The translations under genes and the position numbers were made by a program. Source: Bosea sp. F3-2 (GTDB lineage: Bacteria; Pseudomonadota; Alphaproteobacteria; Rhizobiales; Beijerinckiaceae). Taken from it: DNA of 64,000 bases. Below the pieces are notes generated by a model. The model saw nothing but the letters and a program-made list of their open reading frames with translations. It searched no databases and was not told the DNA's origin. The stretch is from assembly GCF_008253865.1 (NCBI RefSeq), contig NZ_CP042331.1, forward strand, positions 620,001 to 684,000, given 5' to 3'. Positions 1 through 8,894 of the stretch are shown one piece after another. The stretch's first letter is position 1. Each line of letters starts with the position of its first letter.

Positions 1-590
1 AGGTGTTCGACCTCCACGCGTGCCGCCAGACGGCGCCGGGCCAGCTCGGCTGCCGGCAGATTGAAGCGGCCGACGACGCCCAGCTTGAGCCAGCGTTCGA
101 TCTCGAGGACATTGACGAAGTTGACGACGCTCAATCGGCGGCGCTTGCGCGCTTTCTTGCGCTCATCGAGGATCGCGATGATCGCATCGATCTCTGCCGT
201 GGCCTGCTCGCGTGCGATGTGGGACGGAAGCGCCTCTACCAGGGTCTGCCGCAGAGAGACGGAGTAGCTGTCCGAGGTCAGCAGGTACGACAGCGGCGGG
301 AAATGCGCGACGACCTGGTCCGCCTGCTCCTCGATCTGGCGCATGCGTTCGAAATAGCTGACCGGGCTGGAATAATACTCCACCCCTGCCCCGAGCAGGG
401 AGGCGACGGTCGTTTCAAGCAGCGTTGCCAGCCGCTCCAGGGTTTCGATCTTGACGACGCCTCCGCCTTCGATCCGGTAGACCGCGGCCCGGGAAATGCC
501 GAGGCGTTCGGCCACGTCTTCAGCCTGAAGCCCCCGCCCCAAACGGTAGGCCTTCAGCCGCTCACCGATTTCATTGAACCGGATAGCCAT
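1..590 (-). CDS. XRE-family transcriptional regulator (3' end outside window)
   Basis: Reading the minus strand from the ATG at 588-590 gives an open frame that runs off the left edge of the window, so the C-terminus is missing. Residues ~5-60 form a Cro/C1-type helix-turn-helix: an N-terminal helix, then AEDVAERLGISRAAVYRIE, then a leucine-rich helix ending TTVASLLG. The remainder (SYFERMRQIEEQADQVVAHFP onwards) is a helical region with a basic stretch (ERKKARKRRR) and no recognised ligand pocket. Two overlapping palindromes lie 25-51 nt upstream of the start and suggest autoregulation. The target genes are not evident. The family assignment is firm; the regulatory role is inferred. Confidence 0.8.
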   Translation of the reverse strand, partial: MAIRFNEIGERLKAYRLGRGLQAEDVAERLGISRAAVYRIEGGGVVKIETLERLATLLETTVASLLGAGVEYYSSPVSYFERMRQIEEQADQVVAHFPPLSYLLTSDSYSVSLRQTLVEALPSHIAREQATAEIDAIIAILDERKKARKRRRLSVVNFVNVLEIERWLKLGVVGRFNLPAAELARRRLAARVEVEH

Positions 591-614
591 CAAGCCAACC
601 CCATGTGACGCATC

Positions 615-641
615 ATCTGAATCTCAGATTTTAGAAAATCT
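615..641. promoter_or_regulatory. Two overlapping palindromes upstream of the XRE gene, candidate operator
   Basis: Positions 615-629 read ATCTGA-ATC-TCAGAT, a perfect 6-bp inverted repeat. Positions 626-641 read AGATTTT-AG-AAAATCT, a perfect 7-bp inverted repeat. Both are AT-rich against GC-rich surroundings and lie 25-51 nt upstream of the XRE start codon, a usual place for an autorepressor operator. Operator function is inferred from position and symmetry only. Confidence 0.4.
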
Positions 642-754
642 AGTCGATCTTGGACATGATGCGAAGCGTGATCGGCGGTCTTCACCTCCTGTACACAGCG
701 CCTCCTCCATCCTGTTCCGACTTGGGAACAATTCTGGGTGTCGGGACCGTTGCC

Positions 755-1558
755 TTATCCGGAAATGGTCAGCGTCATGCCGTCAAACGCCACTGCGATA
801 TTGTCCGCCAAGCGACTGGCAAGGCTGGCATAATCCAGATCGACATGGAGATTGGTCAGGATCGCGCGCCGTGGTTTCAATTCGGCGATCGCGGCGAGCG
901 ATTGCGCCAGATGGAAATGGCTGGGATGCGGTGTCTCGCGCAGGCAGTCGAGAATGAGGACATCGAGGCCGGCCATGGCTTCCTTCGCCGCCGGCGGGAT
1001 CAGGCTGACATCCGGCAGATAGGCCAGGGAGCCGAAACGGAAGCCGAGCGCCTCGTAGTTCGGCCCGTGCTCGACCCGGAACGGCAGCGCCTCGATCGGC
1101 CCGCCAGCGCCGTCGATGGTCTGGCTGCGACCCGCGGCGATCTGATCGAGATCGAGGATCGGCGGGTAATAGCTGCCGGCCGGCGTCTCGAAGAGATAGC
1201 CGAAGCGCGAGCGCAGCGAGGCTTGCGTCGTCGTATCGGCATAGACCCGGATGCGCTGGCGCATATGCAGGACGAGCGCGCGCAGATCGTCGATGCCGTG
1301 GGTGTGGTCGGCATGGTCATGCGTCATCAGCACGCCGTCGAGCGCCTCCACCTCGGCGGACAGAAGCTGCTCGCGCAGGTCCGGAGAGGTATCGACCAGA
1401 ACCCGCGTCGTGCCGTTGGGGCCGGATCGCGTTACCAGAAGCGAGCAGCGCCGCCGGCGGTTCTTCGGATTGCTCGGGTCGCAGGCGCCCCAGCCCGAGC
1501 CCGGCCGTGGCACGCCACCCGAGGAACCGCAGCCGAGGATCGTGACCGTCAGCGTCAT
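755..1558 (-). CDS. MBL-fold metallohydrolase (PhnP/COG1235-like)
   Basis: 267-aa metallo-beta-lactamase-fold protein. The N-terminus has a beta-strand and glycine-rich turn (TVTILGCGSSGGVPRPGSG), followed by the metal-binding motif THDHADHTHGIDDLR at ~residues 79-93 and downstream His/Asp residues (ILDCLRETPHPSHFH) that would complete a dinuclear metal site. It resembles the PhnP/RNase Z-like phosphodiesterase branch, whose members cleave cyclic phosphodiesters; the substrate here cannot be read from sequence. It starts 8 nt after the tatD stop codon and is the last gene of a metG-tatD-MBL run, an arrangement that is common in alphaproteobacteria. No signal peptide is visible, so it is cytoplasmic. 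Confidence 0.85.
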   Translation of the reverse strand: MTLTVTILGCGSSGGVPRPGSGWGACDPSNPKNRRRRCSLLVTRSGPNGTTRVLVDTSPDLREQLLSAEVEALDGVLMTHDHADHTHGIDDLRALVLHMRQRIRVYADTTTQASLRSRFGYLFETPAGSYYPPILDLDQIAAGRSQTIDGAGGPIEALPFRVEHGPNYEALGFRFGSLAYLPDVSLIPPAAKEAMAGLDVLILDCLRETPHPSHFHLAQSLAAIAELKPRRAILTNLHVDLDYASLASRLADNIAVAFDGMTLTISG

Positions 1559-1566
1559 GGCGCGGG

Positions 1567-2370
1567 TCAGGCGACCTGCGCGACCGGCGCGGCGTGGTCC
1601 ATCTTCCAGTAGCAGCGCCGGGCGTTCTCGGTGGTGATCCGCGCGGCCTCGTCGAAGGGCACGCCGATCGCATCCGCCAGAACCTTTGCCGTTTCAACGA
1701 CATAGGCCGGTTCGTTGCGCTTTCCTCTGAACGGGATGGGGGCGAGATAGGGCGCATCCGTCTCGACCAGCAGGCGCTCGCGCGGCACCATCCGCGCGAT
1801 GCGGCGCAGGTTCTCCGAGGTCTTGAAAGTCAGGATGCCGGAGAAGGAGACGTAGAAGCCGAGTTCGACACCCGCCATGGCGAGTGCCTCGCCAGCGGTG
1901 AAGCAGTGCAGGATGGCGGGGAAGGCGCCCTTCCCGGTTTCTTCCCGCAGGATCGCGATCATGTCGTCATCCGCCTCGCGCGCGTGGATGACGAGCGGCA
2001 GCTGCGTCATCCGGGCGGCGGCGATGTGGGTGCGCAGCCCCTGTGCCTGCGCGTAGCGCGGGCTGGAATCGTAATGATAGTCGAGTCCCGCCTCGCCGAT
2101 CGCGACGCAGCGTGGATGGCGCGACAGCTCCGCCAGCCGCTCGGCCGTGACGTCGAGTTCCTCATGCGCCTGATGCGGATGCGTCCCGACCGAGAACCAG
2201 ACCGAGGGGAAGCGCTCGGCGATCGCGGCATAATCCGCGAAACGCGCGACACGGGTCGAGATCGTGACCATCCGACCAACGCCGGCCGCTTCGGCCCGCG
2301 CGATATAGGCCGGCAGCTCGGCGGCGAAGTCCGGAAAGTCGAGATGGCAATGCGTGTCGATCAGCATCAC
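1567..2370 (-). CDS. tatD: TatD-family metal-dependent hydrolase
   Basis: 267-aa TIM-barrel hydrolase. Metal ligands are visible in DTHCHLDF near the N-terminus, GEAGLDYHY at ~residues 92-100, VIHAREADDD, ILHCFTAG and VETDAPYLAP, the canonical order for TatD/YcfH DNases. Family members have 3'-5' DNase activity or D-aminoacyl-tRNA-related roles, so the exact substrate is uncertain. The ATG overlaps the metG stop codon by 4 nt (2367-2370), indicating translational coupling. The length is normal for the family and no residue is missing. Confidence 0.92.
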   Translation of the reverse strand: MMLIDTHCHLDFPDFAAELPAYIARAEAAGVGRMVTISTRVARFADYAAIAERFPSVWFSVGTHPHQAHEELDVTAERLAELSRHPRCVAIGEAGLDYHYDSSPRYAQAQGLRTHIAAARMTQLPLVIHAREADDDMIAILREETGKGAFPAILHCFTAGEALAMAGVELGFYVSFSGILTFKTSENLRRIARMVPRERLLVETDAPYLAPIPFRGKRNEPAYVVETAKVLADAIGVPFDEAARITTENARRCYWKMDHAAPVAQVA

Positions 2371-3926
2371 GCCGCCTGACCATCCTCGGGTTCGACATAG
2401 CGCGGGAAAACCGCGCTTGGCGCCGGCAGCGGCGAACCGCTGATGAGACGGCCGGCCTCGCCGAGCGCCGCGAAGCTACGCGCCTCTGCGGACACGCCGA
2501 GCAGATCGAGCAGCTTGCCCGCCGCCACCGGCATCACCGGCTGCACCAGGATCGCGACCTGCCGGATCACCTCGATCGTGACGTAGAGCACGGTGTCGCG
2601 GCGCGCCGGATCGGTCTTGGTCAGGCGCCAGGGCTCGTTGCCGGCGAAGTAGCGGTTCGCCTCCGCGACGACCGCCCAGATATCGGCCAGCAGGTTATGC
2701 AAAGCATAGTCGAGCATCGCGGTACGCGCCTTGGCGAGCGCGACGTCGGCCATGGCGAGCATGGCTTCGTCGGCTTGCGTCAGCGTTCCGCGCGGCGGCA
2801 CCCTGCCCTCGCAGTTCTTGGCGATCATCGACAGCGAACGCTGCGCCAGATTGCCGAGATCATTGGCGAGATCGGCATTGATGCGACCGATGATGGCCTC
2901 GTGACTGTAGTTGCCGTCCTGGCCGAACGAGACCTCGCGCAGGAAGAAATAGCGCAGCTGATCGACGCCATAGGTCGCGGCCAGGTCGAAGGGATCGACC
3001 ACGTTGCCGAGCGACTTCGACATCTTGGTGCCCTTGTTCAGCAGGAAGCCATGGCCGAAGACACGCTTCGGCAGCGGCAGCCCCGCCGACATCAGGAAGG
3101 CCGGCCAATAGACTGTATGGAAGCGCACGATGTCCTTACCGATGATGTGGACATCGGCTGGCCAGTAATGCGCGCGCGGGCTTTCCGGATCGGGGAAGCC
3201 CGTGCCGGTCAGGTAGTTGTTGAGCGCGTCGACCCAGACATACATCACGTGCTTCGGATCGCCCGGCACGGTCAGGCCCCAGTCGAAGGTCGTGCGGCTG
3301 ATCGAGAGGTCCTCGAGCCCGCCCTTCACGAAGGAGACGATCTCGTTCCTGCGGGTCTCCGGCGAGATGAAGTCAGGAACCTCGTCGTAGAGCTTCAGCA
3401 GCGCGTCCTGATACTTGGCAAGGCGGAAGAAATAGCTCTCCTCCTCGACCCACTCGACCGGCGTCCCCTGCCCTCCGACGCGCGTGCCGTCGGGATGGAG
3501 GGTGGTCTCCTCCTCGCCGTAGAAGGCCTCGTCGCGCACCGAATACCAGCCGGAATATTTGGCGAGATAGATGTCGCCATTGGCCTCCATCCGCCGCCAG
3601 AGCTCGTCGGTCGAGACCTTGTGGTCGGGGTCGGTCGTGCGGATGAAGCGATCGAAGGAGCAGCCGAGGCGCTGCTCCATCTCCTGGAAGCGCGCCGCGA
3701 TCTTGTCGACGAACTCCTTCGCCGACAGGCCGTTCTGGGCCGCCGTGCGCTGAACCTTCTGGCCGTGCTCGTCCGTGCCGGTCATGGCGAAGACGTCGAA
3801 GCCGTCGAGCCGCTTGAAGCGCGCGATCGCGTCCGCCGCCACCATCTCATAGGCGTGGCCGATATGCGGCGGCCCGTTGGTGTAGTGAATCGCGGTCGTC
3901 AGGTAGAATTTCGGGGCGGTTGCCAT
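2367..3926 (-). CDS. metG: Methionyl-tRNA synthetase
   Basis: 519-aa class I aminoacyl-tRNA synthetase that charges tRNA-Met. The HIGH signature is PHIGHAYE at residues ~20-27 and the KMSKS loop is TKMSKSLGN near residue 304. TGTDEHGQK and the WYSVRDEAFY insert are typical. The protein is short: it has no zinc-knuckle cysteines in the connective peptide and no C-terminal EMAP-like tRNA-binding domain, which matches the short alphaproteobacterial MetG form. It lies in a run with holB upstream (22-nt gap) and tatD downstream (4-nt overlap). Confidence 0.96.
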   Translation of the reverse strand: MATAPKFYLTTAIHYTNGPPHIGHAYEMVAADAIARFKRLDGFDVFAMTGTDEHGQKVQRTAAQNGLSAKEFVDKIAARFQEMEQRLGCSFDRFIRTTDPDHKVSTDELWRRMEANGDIYLAKYSGWYSVRDEAFYGEEETTLHPDGTRVGGQGTPVEWVEEESYFFRLAKYQDALLKLYDEVPDFISPETRRNEIVSFVKGGLEDLSISRTTFDWGLTVPGDPKHVMYVWVDALNNYLTGTGFPDPESPRAHYWPADVHIIGKDIVRFHTVYWPAFLMSAGLPLPKRVFGHGFLLNKGTKMSKSLGNVVDPFDLAATYGVDQLRYFFLREVSFGQDGNYSHEAIIGRINADLANDLGNLAQRSLSMIAKNCEGRVPPRGTLTQADEAMLAMADVALAKARTAMLDYALHNLLADIWAVVAEANRYFAGNEPWRLTKTDPARRDTVLYVTIEVIRQVAILVQPVMPVAAGKLLDLLGVSAEARSFAALGEAGRLISGSPLPAPSAVFPRYVEPEDGQAA

Positions 3927-3947
3927 CGTCTGTCCGAGAGCTTCGCT

Positions 3948-5018
3948 TCACGCTGCGCGCGAGCGGGAAACCGCAGCCGACAGATCATGAAACATCGTCA
4001 TCACCAGCGGTCGACGGTCGAGATTGTAGGTCTCGACTTCTCGCGCCTGCTGTCCCAGCTTTTCCCATACCTCCGCAAGCGGTGCAAGGCGCGCCGGTTG
4101 CGCTGCAGCATGCGCGTGGAGATGGTCGGAGATCCAGCCCTGCACCGTCTCGATCATTACCGCGAAATCGCGCTCGCCGGCCTTGCCGGCGACATCCTCG
4201 GCCAGCGCCAGCAGTGCCGAGGTGTCGACATGCGGCAATGCGTCGAGCCGCGCCCTCACCGCTTCGACCAGAGCGAGCGTCTCGGGATCGACATAGGTCA
4301 GCGCCCGCCGCACCGAGCCTTCGGCGAGGCTCGCGGCGCGGCGCAAGGCCGAACCGTCGAACGGCGCGTCCATGCGCTCCAGCGCCAGACGGCCAGCCTC
4401 GACCACGCCGGGCTCATCGAGCGGGGCAAAGGTCAGAAGACGACAGCGCGAGCGGATCGTCGGCAGCATCCGGCCCGGAGCATGGGCGACGATCAGGAAC
4501 AGGGCCTGCGGCGGCGGCTCCTCCAGCAGTTTCAGCAGCGCGTTGGCGGCGGAGCGCTCCATATCCTCGGCTGAATCGACGATGCAGACGCGCCAGCCAC
4601 CCTCGGCGGCGCTCGCGCCGAAGCGGTCGATCACCCGCCTGACCGCGTCGACCGGGATATTGCTGGTGTAGCTCTTGCCGTCCGGCTTCGGCAGCCGCCG
4701 CAGCACGTGCAGATCAGGATGCGACTGCGCCATGATGCGCCGCGAGGCGGGGTCGCTTTCGGGCATGGCGAGATCGGTTTTCTGCGCCGCTCGCGTCCGC
4801 GGATTGCCGGCCGCGAGCATGAAGCGCGCCGCGCGATAGGCGAAGCTCGCCTTGCCGATGCCTTCCGGTCCACCGAGCAGCCAGGCGTGATGCATCCGGC
4901 CCGATGTGATGGCGTCGAGGAAAGCTCGTTCCTGCGCCTCGTGGCCGATCAGGCTCAGCGTCTCGCGCGGATGGGGCGCGATCGGTAGCCGGTCGGGTTC
5001 GTCGCTGGTCTCTCGCAT
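3948..5018 (-). CDS. holB: DNA polymerase III delta' subunit
   Basis: 356-aa clamp-loader subunit. The N-terminal half has a degenerate P-loop (LLGGPEGIGKASFAYRAA), and IVDSAEDMERSAANALLKLLEEPP at mid-protein matches the Walker-B/sensor region of delta'; the C-terminal third is a helical collar. I chose the ATG at 5016-5018 because it overlaps the tmk stop as TGATG, a coupling typical of tmk-holB pairs. An upstream ATG at 5063 would add 15 poorly conserved residues and overlap tmk by 46 nt. It acts with DnaX and HolA to load the beta clamp. Confidence 0.92.
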   Translation of the reverse strand: MRETSDEPDRLPIAPHPRETLSLIGHEAQERAFLDAITSGRMHHAWLLGGPEGIGKASFAYRAARFMLAAGNPRTRAAQKTDLAMPESDPASRRIMAQSHPDLHVLRRLPKPDGKSYTSNIPVDAVRRVIDRFGASAAEGGWRVCIVDSAEDMERSAANALLKLLEEPPPQALFLIVAHAPGRMLPTIRSRCRLLTFAPLDEPGVVEAGRLALERMDAPFDGSALRRAASLAEGSVRRALTYVDPETLALVEAVRARLDALPHVDTSALLALAEDVAGKAGERDFAVMIETVQGWISDHLHAHAAAQPARLAPLAEVWEKLGQQAREVETYNLDRRPLVMTMFHDLSAAVSRSRAA

Positions 5019-5668
5019 CAGGCTTCCGGTCTGATCTGCAGGCGCTCGCTCACCGCCTTCCACGCCGCTTCGGCGAGTTCTCCGGGCGGCAGCGTCGCAT
5101 CGAGCACGACGCAGCGCCGCGGCTCCCGGGCGGCAATGTCGCGATAGGCTTGGCGCAGATTACGGTGGAAGGCCAGCGTTTCGCCCTCGAAGCGATCGAC
5201 CGCCTCCCCGGGTCGGCGACGTTTTGCGGCACGGGCGAGGCCGATTTCGGGATCGAGATCGAGAATCAGAGTGAGATCCGGCATCAGCCCGGCGATGGTG
5301 ACGGCTTCGAGCTCTGCCACCAGAGCCGGATCGATCTTGCCCAGCACGCCCTGATAGACCCGCGTGGAATCGATGAAGCGATCGCAGATCACCCATTCGC
5401 CCCCATCGAGCGCGGGGCGGATCAGGCTGTCGATATGGTCGATCCGAGCGGCCGAGAACATCAGGGCCTCCGCGAAGGCGCCATAATCCTTGGCCTGCCC
5501 GGCCAGGATCATCTCGCGAATGGCCTCGGCCTTGGGCGAGCCGCCGGGCTCGCGCGTCGTGCGGGCCGTGAAGCCGGCCTCGCCGAGCCGCGCCACCAGC
5601 GCGCGCGCCAGCGTCGACTTGCCGGCGCCCTCCCCGCCTTCGAGGGTGATGAAACGTCCCTTGCCCAT
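5018..5668 (-). CDS. tmk: Thymidylate kinase
   Basis: 216-aa dTMP kinase (dTMP + ATP to dTDP). The P-loop is GGEGAGKST within FITLEGGEGAGKSTLARAL right at the N-terminus; TREPGGSPKAEAIR is the DR(E)/G motif of bacterial TMPKs, and CDRFIDSTRVYQG with the RRRPGEAVDRFE lid follow. The ATG at 5666-5668 puts the P-loop at the usual distance from the start. A longer frame to 5734 would add 22 arginine-rich residues and overlap the upstream carboxypeptidase gene, so I rejected it. The stop codon overlaps the holB start by one base. Confidence 0.95.
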   Translation of the reverse strand: MGKGRFITLEGGEGAGKSTLARALVARLGEAGFTARTTREPGGSPKAEAIREMILAGQAKDYGAFAEALMFSAARIDHIDSLIRPALDGGEWVICDRFIDSTRVYQGVLGKIDPALVAELEAVTIAGLMPDLTLILDLDPEIGLARAAKRRRPGEAVDRFEGETLAFHRNLRQAYRDIAAREPRRCVVLDATLPPGELAEAAWKAVSERLQIRPEA

Positions 5669-5678
5669 GTCGATCCGC

Positions 5679-6899
5679 TCAGCTCCGGCCCAGCGCCTTG
5701 CGGACCCAGCCGGTCGTCGCCTCGAACAGCGCATCGAGCGCGCGGCTGTGCAGCGGGCCGGCCTGCACGGTTTCGGCCGCGTAGAGGGGCACGTCCAGAG
5801 TCTTGATATCGCCGCGCGTCACGATGAGACGGGCAACTTCCGCCCCCTCCTGCACCGGAACCGCCAGCGGGCCCCGATAGACGATGCGCGCGGCCAGGCG
5901 CTCGGTGCTGCCCCGGGGCAGGAGCAGGCTGACGGCGCCCTTGCTGCGCAGCGCGACGCGCCCCTTCTCGCCGCCATAGACGCTCGCCTCGCCGACGGTC
6001 TCGCCATTGGCGAAGAGCTGGCGCCGCTCGAAAGCGCGAAAGCCCCATTCCAGCAGCTTGCGAGCCTCGCTCGCCCGGTCCCGGGCCGTCTTGAGGCCGT
6101 TGACGACGACGACCAGGCGCTGGCCGTTCTGGACCGCGGAGCCGACGAGGCCATAGCCGGATTCATCGATATTCCCGGTCTTCAGCCCGTCGGCGCCGAT
6201 ATCCATCGTCAGCAGCGGGTTGCGATTCTGCTGCCTGATCTTGTTCCAGGTGAATTCCCGCTGGCCGAAGATCTTGTAGAGTTCCGGATAGGTCTTGATG
6301 ATGTGGTCGGCGAGCAAGGCAAGCTCGCGCGCCGTCACCCGCTGTTGCGGGTCAGCCATCCCGGTCGCATTCCGAAACACCGACTTTGTCAGGCCCAGCC
6401 CCCTGATCCGCTCGGTCATGATTCGGCCGAATGTCGCTTCATCCCCGGCGATCGCCTCGGCGAGGGCGATCGAAGCGTCATTGCCTGACTGAACGATGAT
6501 GCCCTGCAAAATGTCGGAGAGCTTGATGCGGCTGTTGACGATGGCGAACATCGCCGAACCGCCCGAGGGCGCGCCACCCTTGCGCCAGGCGTTCTCGGAG
6601 ATGCCGATCTCGCTGTCGAGCGACAAGCGGCCGGCGCTGATATCCTGAAAGGCGACCAGCACAGTCGCCAGCTTGGCCATGCTGGCCGGTACCATCAGCT
6701 CGTCGGCCGATTTCTCGTAAAGAACGGCGCCGGTATCCGAATCGAGCAAGACAGCAAAAGTCGCCTGCGACTGAAAGCTCTGCGCGTGGGCCGCAGCGGC
6801 AACCCCCAGCACGCTGAGGAGCACAAACAGGCCAACGACCAGCCGCCGGACCGGCGGCAAGGCCGCGGCATTCAGGCTCGGACGACAAAAGGCGCTCAT
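5679..6899 (-). CDS. D-alanyl-D-alanine carboxypeptidase (PBP5/6 family, S11)
   Basis: 406-aa periplasmic low-molecular-weight penicillin-binding protein that trims the terminal D-Ala from peptidoglycan stem peptides. The N-terminus has a signal peptide (VVGLFVLLSVLGVAAAAHAQ, cleaved after AHA-Q). All three active-site motifs are visible: SMAK at ~residue 73, SGN at ~residue 135 and KTG at ~residue 230. A C-terminal PBP5-like beta domain follows (VALRSKGAVSLLLPRG onwards) with a final amphipathic helix that could anchor it to the membrane. It is followed by tmk after a 10-nt gap, and rlpA lies upstream, so two envelope genes are adjacent. Confidence 0.94.
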   Translation of the reverse strand: MSAFCRPSLNAAALPPVRRLVVGLFVLLSVLGVAAAAHAQSFQSQATFAVLLDSDTGAVLYEKSADELMVPASMAKLATVLVAFQDISAGRLSLDSEIGISENAWRKGGAPSGGSAMFAIVNSRIKLSDILQGIIVQSGNDASIALAEAIAGDEATFGRIMTERIRGLGLTKSVFRNATGMADPQQRVTARELALLADHIIKTYPELYKIFGQREFTWNKIRQQNRNPLLTMDIGADGLKTGNIDESGYGLVGSAVQNGQRLVVVVNGLKTARDRASEARKLLEWGFRAFERRQLFANGETVGEASVYGGEKGRVALRSKGAVSLLLPRGSTERLAARIVYRGPLAVPVQEGAEVARLIVTRGDIKTLDVPLYAAETVQAGPLHSRALDALFEATTGWVRKALGRS

Positions 6900-6947
6900 G
6901 CCTCGATGTGAAGCAGAGCGCCCGGCATCAGGTCAAGGCAATTGGCG

Positions 6948-8090
6948 TCAGTTGCGTGTTGGCGGCAGCACGGCCTGGAAAGCAAGCCTGTTGACCGACT
7001 GGCTCTTGGCGAGCCCCTTCTCGGGCGCGTTCAGCAGGCTCGCGGAACTTCCGCGCGGCGGCGGCAAGGTCGAGCGCGGCGTCGCCGGAACCGCAATGGG
7101 CTTTCCGGCGTTGGCGATGGTATCGAGATCGAAAGGCCGGCTCGGCGGCAGCGGGGCGGCACGGACCGGCGTGGCTTCAGGAGCCGCGGGACCGGTCGAG
7201 GCAAGTGTCGCCATGATGGGCGACGAGGGCGAGATCGTGCGCGTCACCGGGGGAGCGTAGGCCTGGGCGACAGGCTGGCTGACCACGGGCTCCGGCTCGA
7301 CCGCCGGGGCGGGAGCGTCGATATCGGCGCTGCGCGTGCGCGTTGTGGCGACCGACTCGGCGCTGGCGATCATCGTCCGTGCGCTGGTGCCCGGGATCGG
7401 GGCCTGGCTGCCGTCGGTGCGGAGCGTGGCGAGCAGGAGATTGTCGTCGGACCCGGCAAGCGAAGCCTGGCCGAGATACTCCATCTTGATGCGGGCCGTG
7501 CCGAGGTGGCGGAAAGCGAGCGCATCGGCGGTTTTCTGCGACACGTCCATCAGGCGGTTGCCGTGATAGGGGCCGCGGTCGTTGACGCGCACGATGATCG
7601 AGCGGTTGTTCAAAAGGTTGGTGACACGCGCATAGGCCGGCAGTGGCATGGTGGGGTGCGCGGCCGAGACGCTGTTGCGGTCATAGACCTCGCCATTGGC
7701 CGTCCGCCGGCCGTGGAAGGCCTCGCCATACCAGGACGCCATGCCGACGGCCGTGTAGCCCATCGGCTTTTCGTAGGGCACGTAGCGTTTGCCGGCTACC
7801 GAATAGGCCTTGCCGACGAGCTGGCGACCGCCTCCCTTCGGCACCTCCTCGCCTTCCGCGACGACGCGCGGGCTGGCGGGGCCGTATTTCGACTGCGGGA
7901 AGGCGCCGATTTCCTTGGAGCGGCGGCCGGCGGTCTGGTTGCCCGCGCAGTTGGCGACGAACAGACCGGCCAGAACGACGCAGCCGAGGCGCGCGATGGA
8001 CGAGGCGGAAGAAGACGCTGGAGGCGATCCGGTCGCGCTGGAGGAGAGCTCCTGGGCCGAAAAGCTGGCGTCTCGCATCATTCTGCTCAT
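6948..8090 (-). CDS. rlpA: RlpA-like septal ring lytic transglycosylase / double-psi beta-barrel protein
   Basis: 380-aa envelope protein. A hydrophobic segment ARLGCVVLAGLFVANC at ~residues 33-48 ends in a cysteine, suggesting a lipoprotein, although the N just before the Cys is unusual for a lipobox. The RlpA double-psi barrel spans ~residues 100-220: VGMASWYGEAFHGRRTANGE carries the first catalytic acid and IIVRVNDRGPYHGNRLMDVS the second. The C-terminal ~150 residues are low-complexity Pro/Ala/Ser/Thr and no SPOR domain can be seen, although many RlpA proteins have one. It is predicted to cleave glycan strands lacking stem peptides at septa. Confidence 0.88.
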   Translation of the reverse strand: MSRMMRDASFSAQELSSSATGSPPASSSASSIARLGCVVLAGLFVANCAGNQTAGRRSKEIGAFPQSKYGPASPRVVAEGEEVPKGGGRQLVGKAYSVAGKRYVPYEKPMGYTAVGMASWYGEAFHGRRTANGEVYDRNSVSAAHPTMPLPAYARVTNLLNNRSIIVRVNDRGPYHGNRLMDVSQKTADALAFRHLGTARIKMEYLGQASLAGSDDNLLLATLRTDGSQAPIPGTSARTMIASAESVATTRTRSADIDAPAPAVEPEPVVSQPVAQAYAPPVTRTISPSSPIMATLASTGPAAPEATPVRAAPLPPSRPFDLDTIANAGKPIAVPATPRSTLPPPRGSSASLLNAPEKGLAKSQSVNRLAFQAVLPPTRN

Positions 8091-8451
8091 TCCGCTTTCT
8101 GCGCCAAAAAACCACAGCTTCGCCCAAGCTGCATGCGCAGCTTGACCGAGTTTTCGGCCAATTCCTTTAAGGGATCGTTAAACAGCGAAATGCCTGCGTC
8201 GAGGCTCCGCCGAACAGGACGTCCCTGCCTTTGAGCGGGCACAAAAGTGTCGGAAAGGCGGCGCCTGTCAAGCCAACCGGCAGGGTTTCGCCATTTTTTC
8301 CACCGGGCGTGACCTTATCGCCACGGCCGCCCGCTGAGGCCGAGCGCCTCATTTTCAGTCGGGATTTATTAGTCGTTTCATTGCGCAACAGCGCTCCAAA
8401 TCTCACAGACCCCTTGCAAATCGGCCGCCCCGATTGCATTGAACCACGGCC
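8091..8451. other. Intergenic region between rlpA and tRNA-Ser
   Basis: This 361-bp stretch must hold the rlpA promoter (minus strand) and the tRNA-Ser promoter (plus strand). I could not identify confident -35/-10 pairs. The only longer reading frames here run through the tRNA gene or lack a credible start, so I do not call a gene. Confidence 0.6.
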
Positions 8452-8541
8452 GGAAGGGTGGCCGAGTGGTTTAAGGCAGCGGTCTTGAAAACCGCCGTGG
8501 GTGCAAGCCCACCGTGGGTTCGAATCCCACCCCTTCCGCCA
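8452..8541 (+). tRNA. tRNA-Ser(UGA)
   Basis: 90-nt class II tRNA. The acceptor stem GGAAGGG pairs with CCCTTCC, the anticodon stem GCGGT/ACCGC closes the loop CTTGAAA with anticodon TGA, a long variable arm (CGTGGGTGCAAGCCCACCG) marks it as serine type, and the T arm is GTGGG-TTCGAAT-CCCAC. The discriminator G is followed by an encoded CCA at 8539-8541. All stems are complete. Confidence 0.97.
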
Positions 8542-8894
8542 GAAATCCTGTGGTGAGATTGGTTCATTTCCCAACGCTCACCCCGAGGGGCGAGGCTGTT
8601 GGGATTGTGCGATCCGCCAACCGCCACTTTCGATTCGTGGCTCTCAACTGACCTCGCAAGTGCCATCCGGCCGTGGCTTGTCGGCTTCGCGTGCAAGGCA
8701 ACCGGCCTGGGCGAAGTCATTTTAAGAGCGCGTGCGAGCCAAATCTCGCATGGGGCCGATGGAAGGCCGACCAGCTGCATCCTCGCTGGAATTCGCTGCC
8801 GGTCATGCTACGTGAACCACGGCAAGTTTTGCCGCGGCTCAGGCCCTGCTCTCGAATCAAGCGGGCGAGTTCGCGGCCTACGAGGATCTGATCG
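8542..8894. other. Intergenic region between tRNA-Ser and ltaE
   Basis: 353 bp with no gene I can support. The open frames crossing it have Arg/Ser-rich translations typical of non-coding GC-rich DNA. No tRNA fragment, integrase site or clear terminator hairpin was found. Confidence 0.55.

Noticed and set aside
3..608. 201-aa plus-strand frame at the left edge
   Set aside because: It is the antisense of the XRE gene; the minus strand shows a clear HTH protein while the plus-strand translation has no family resemblance.
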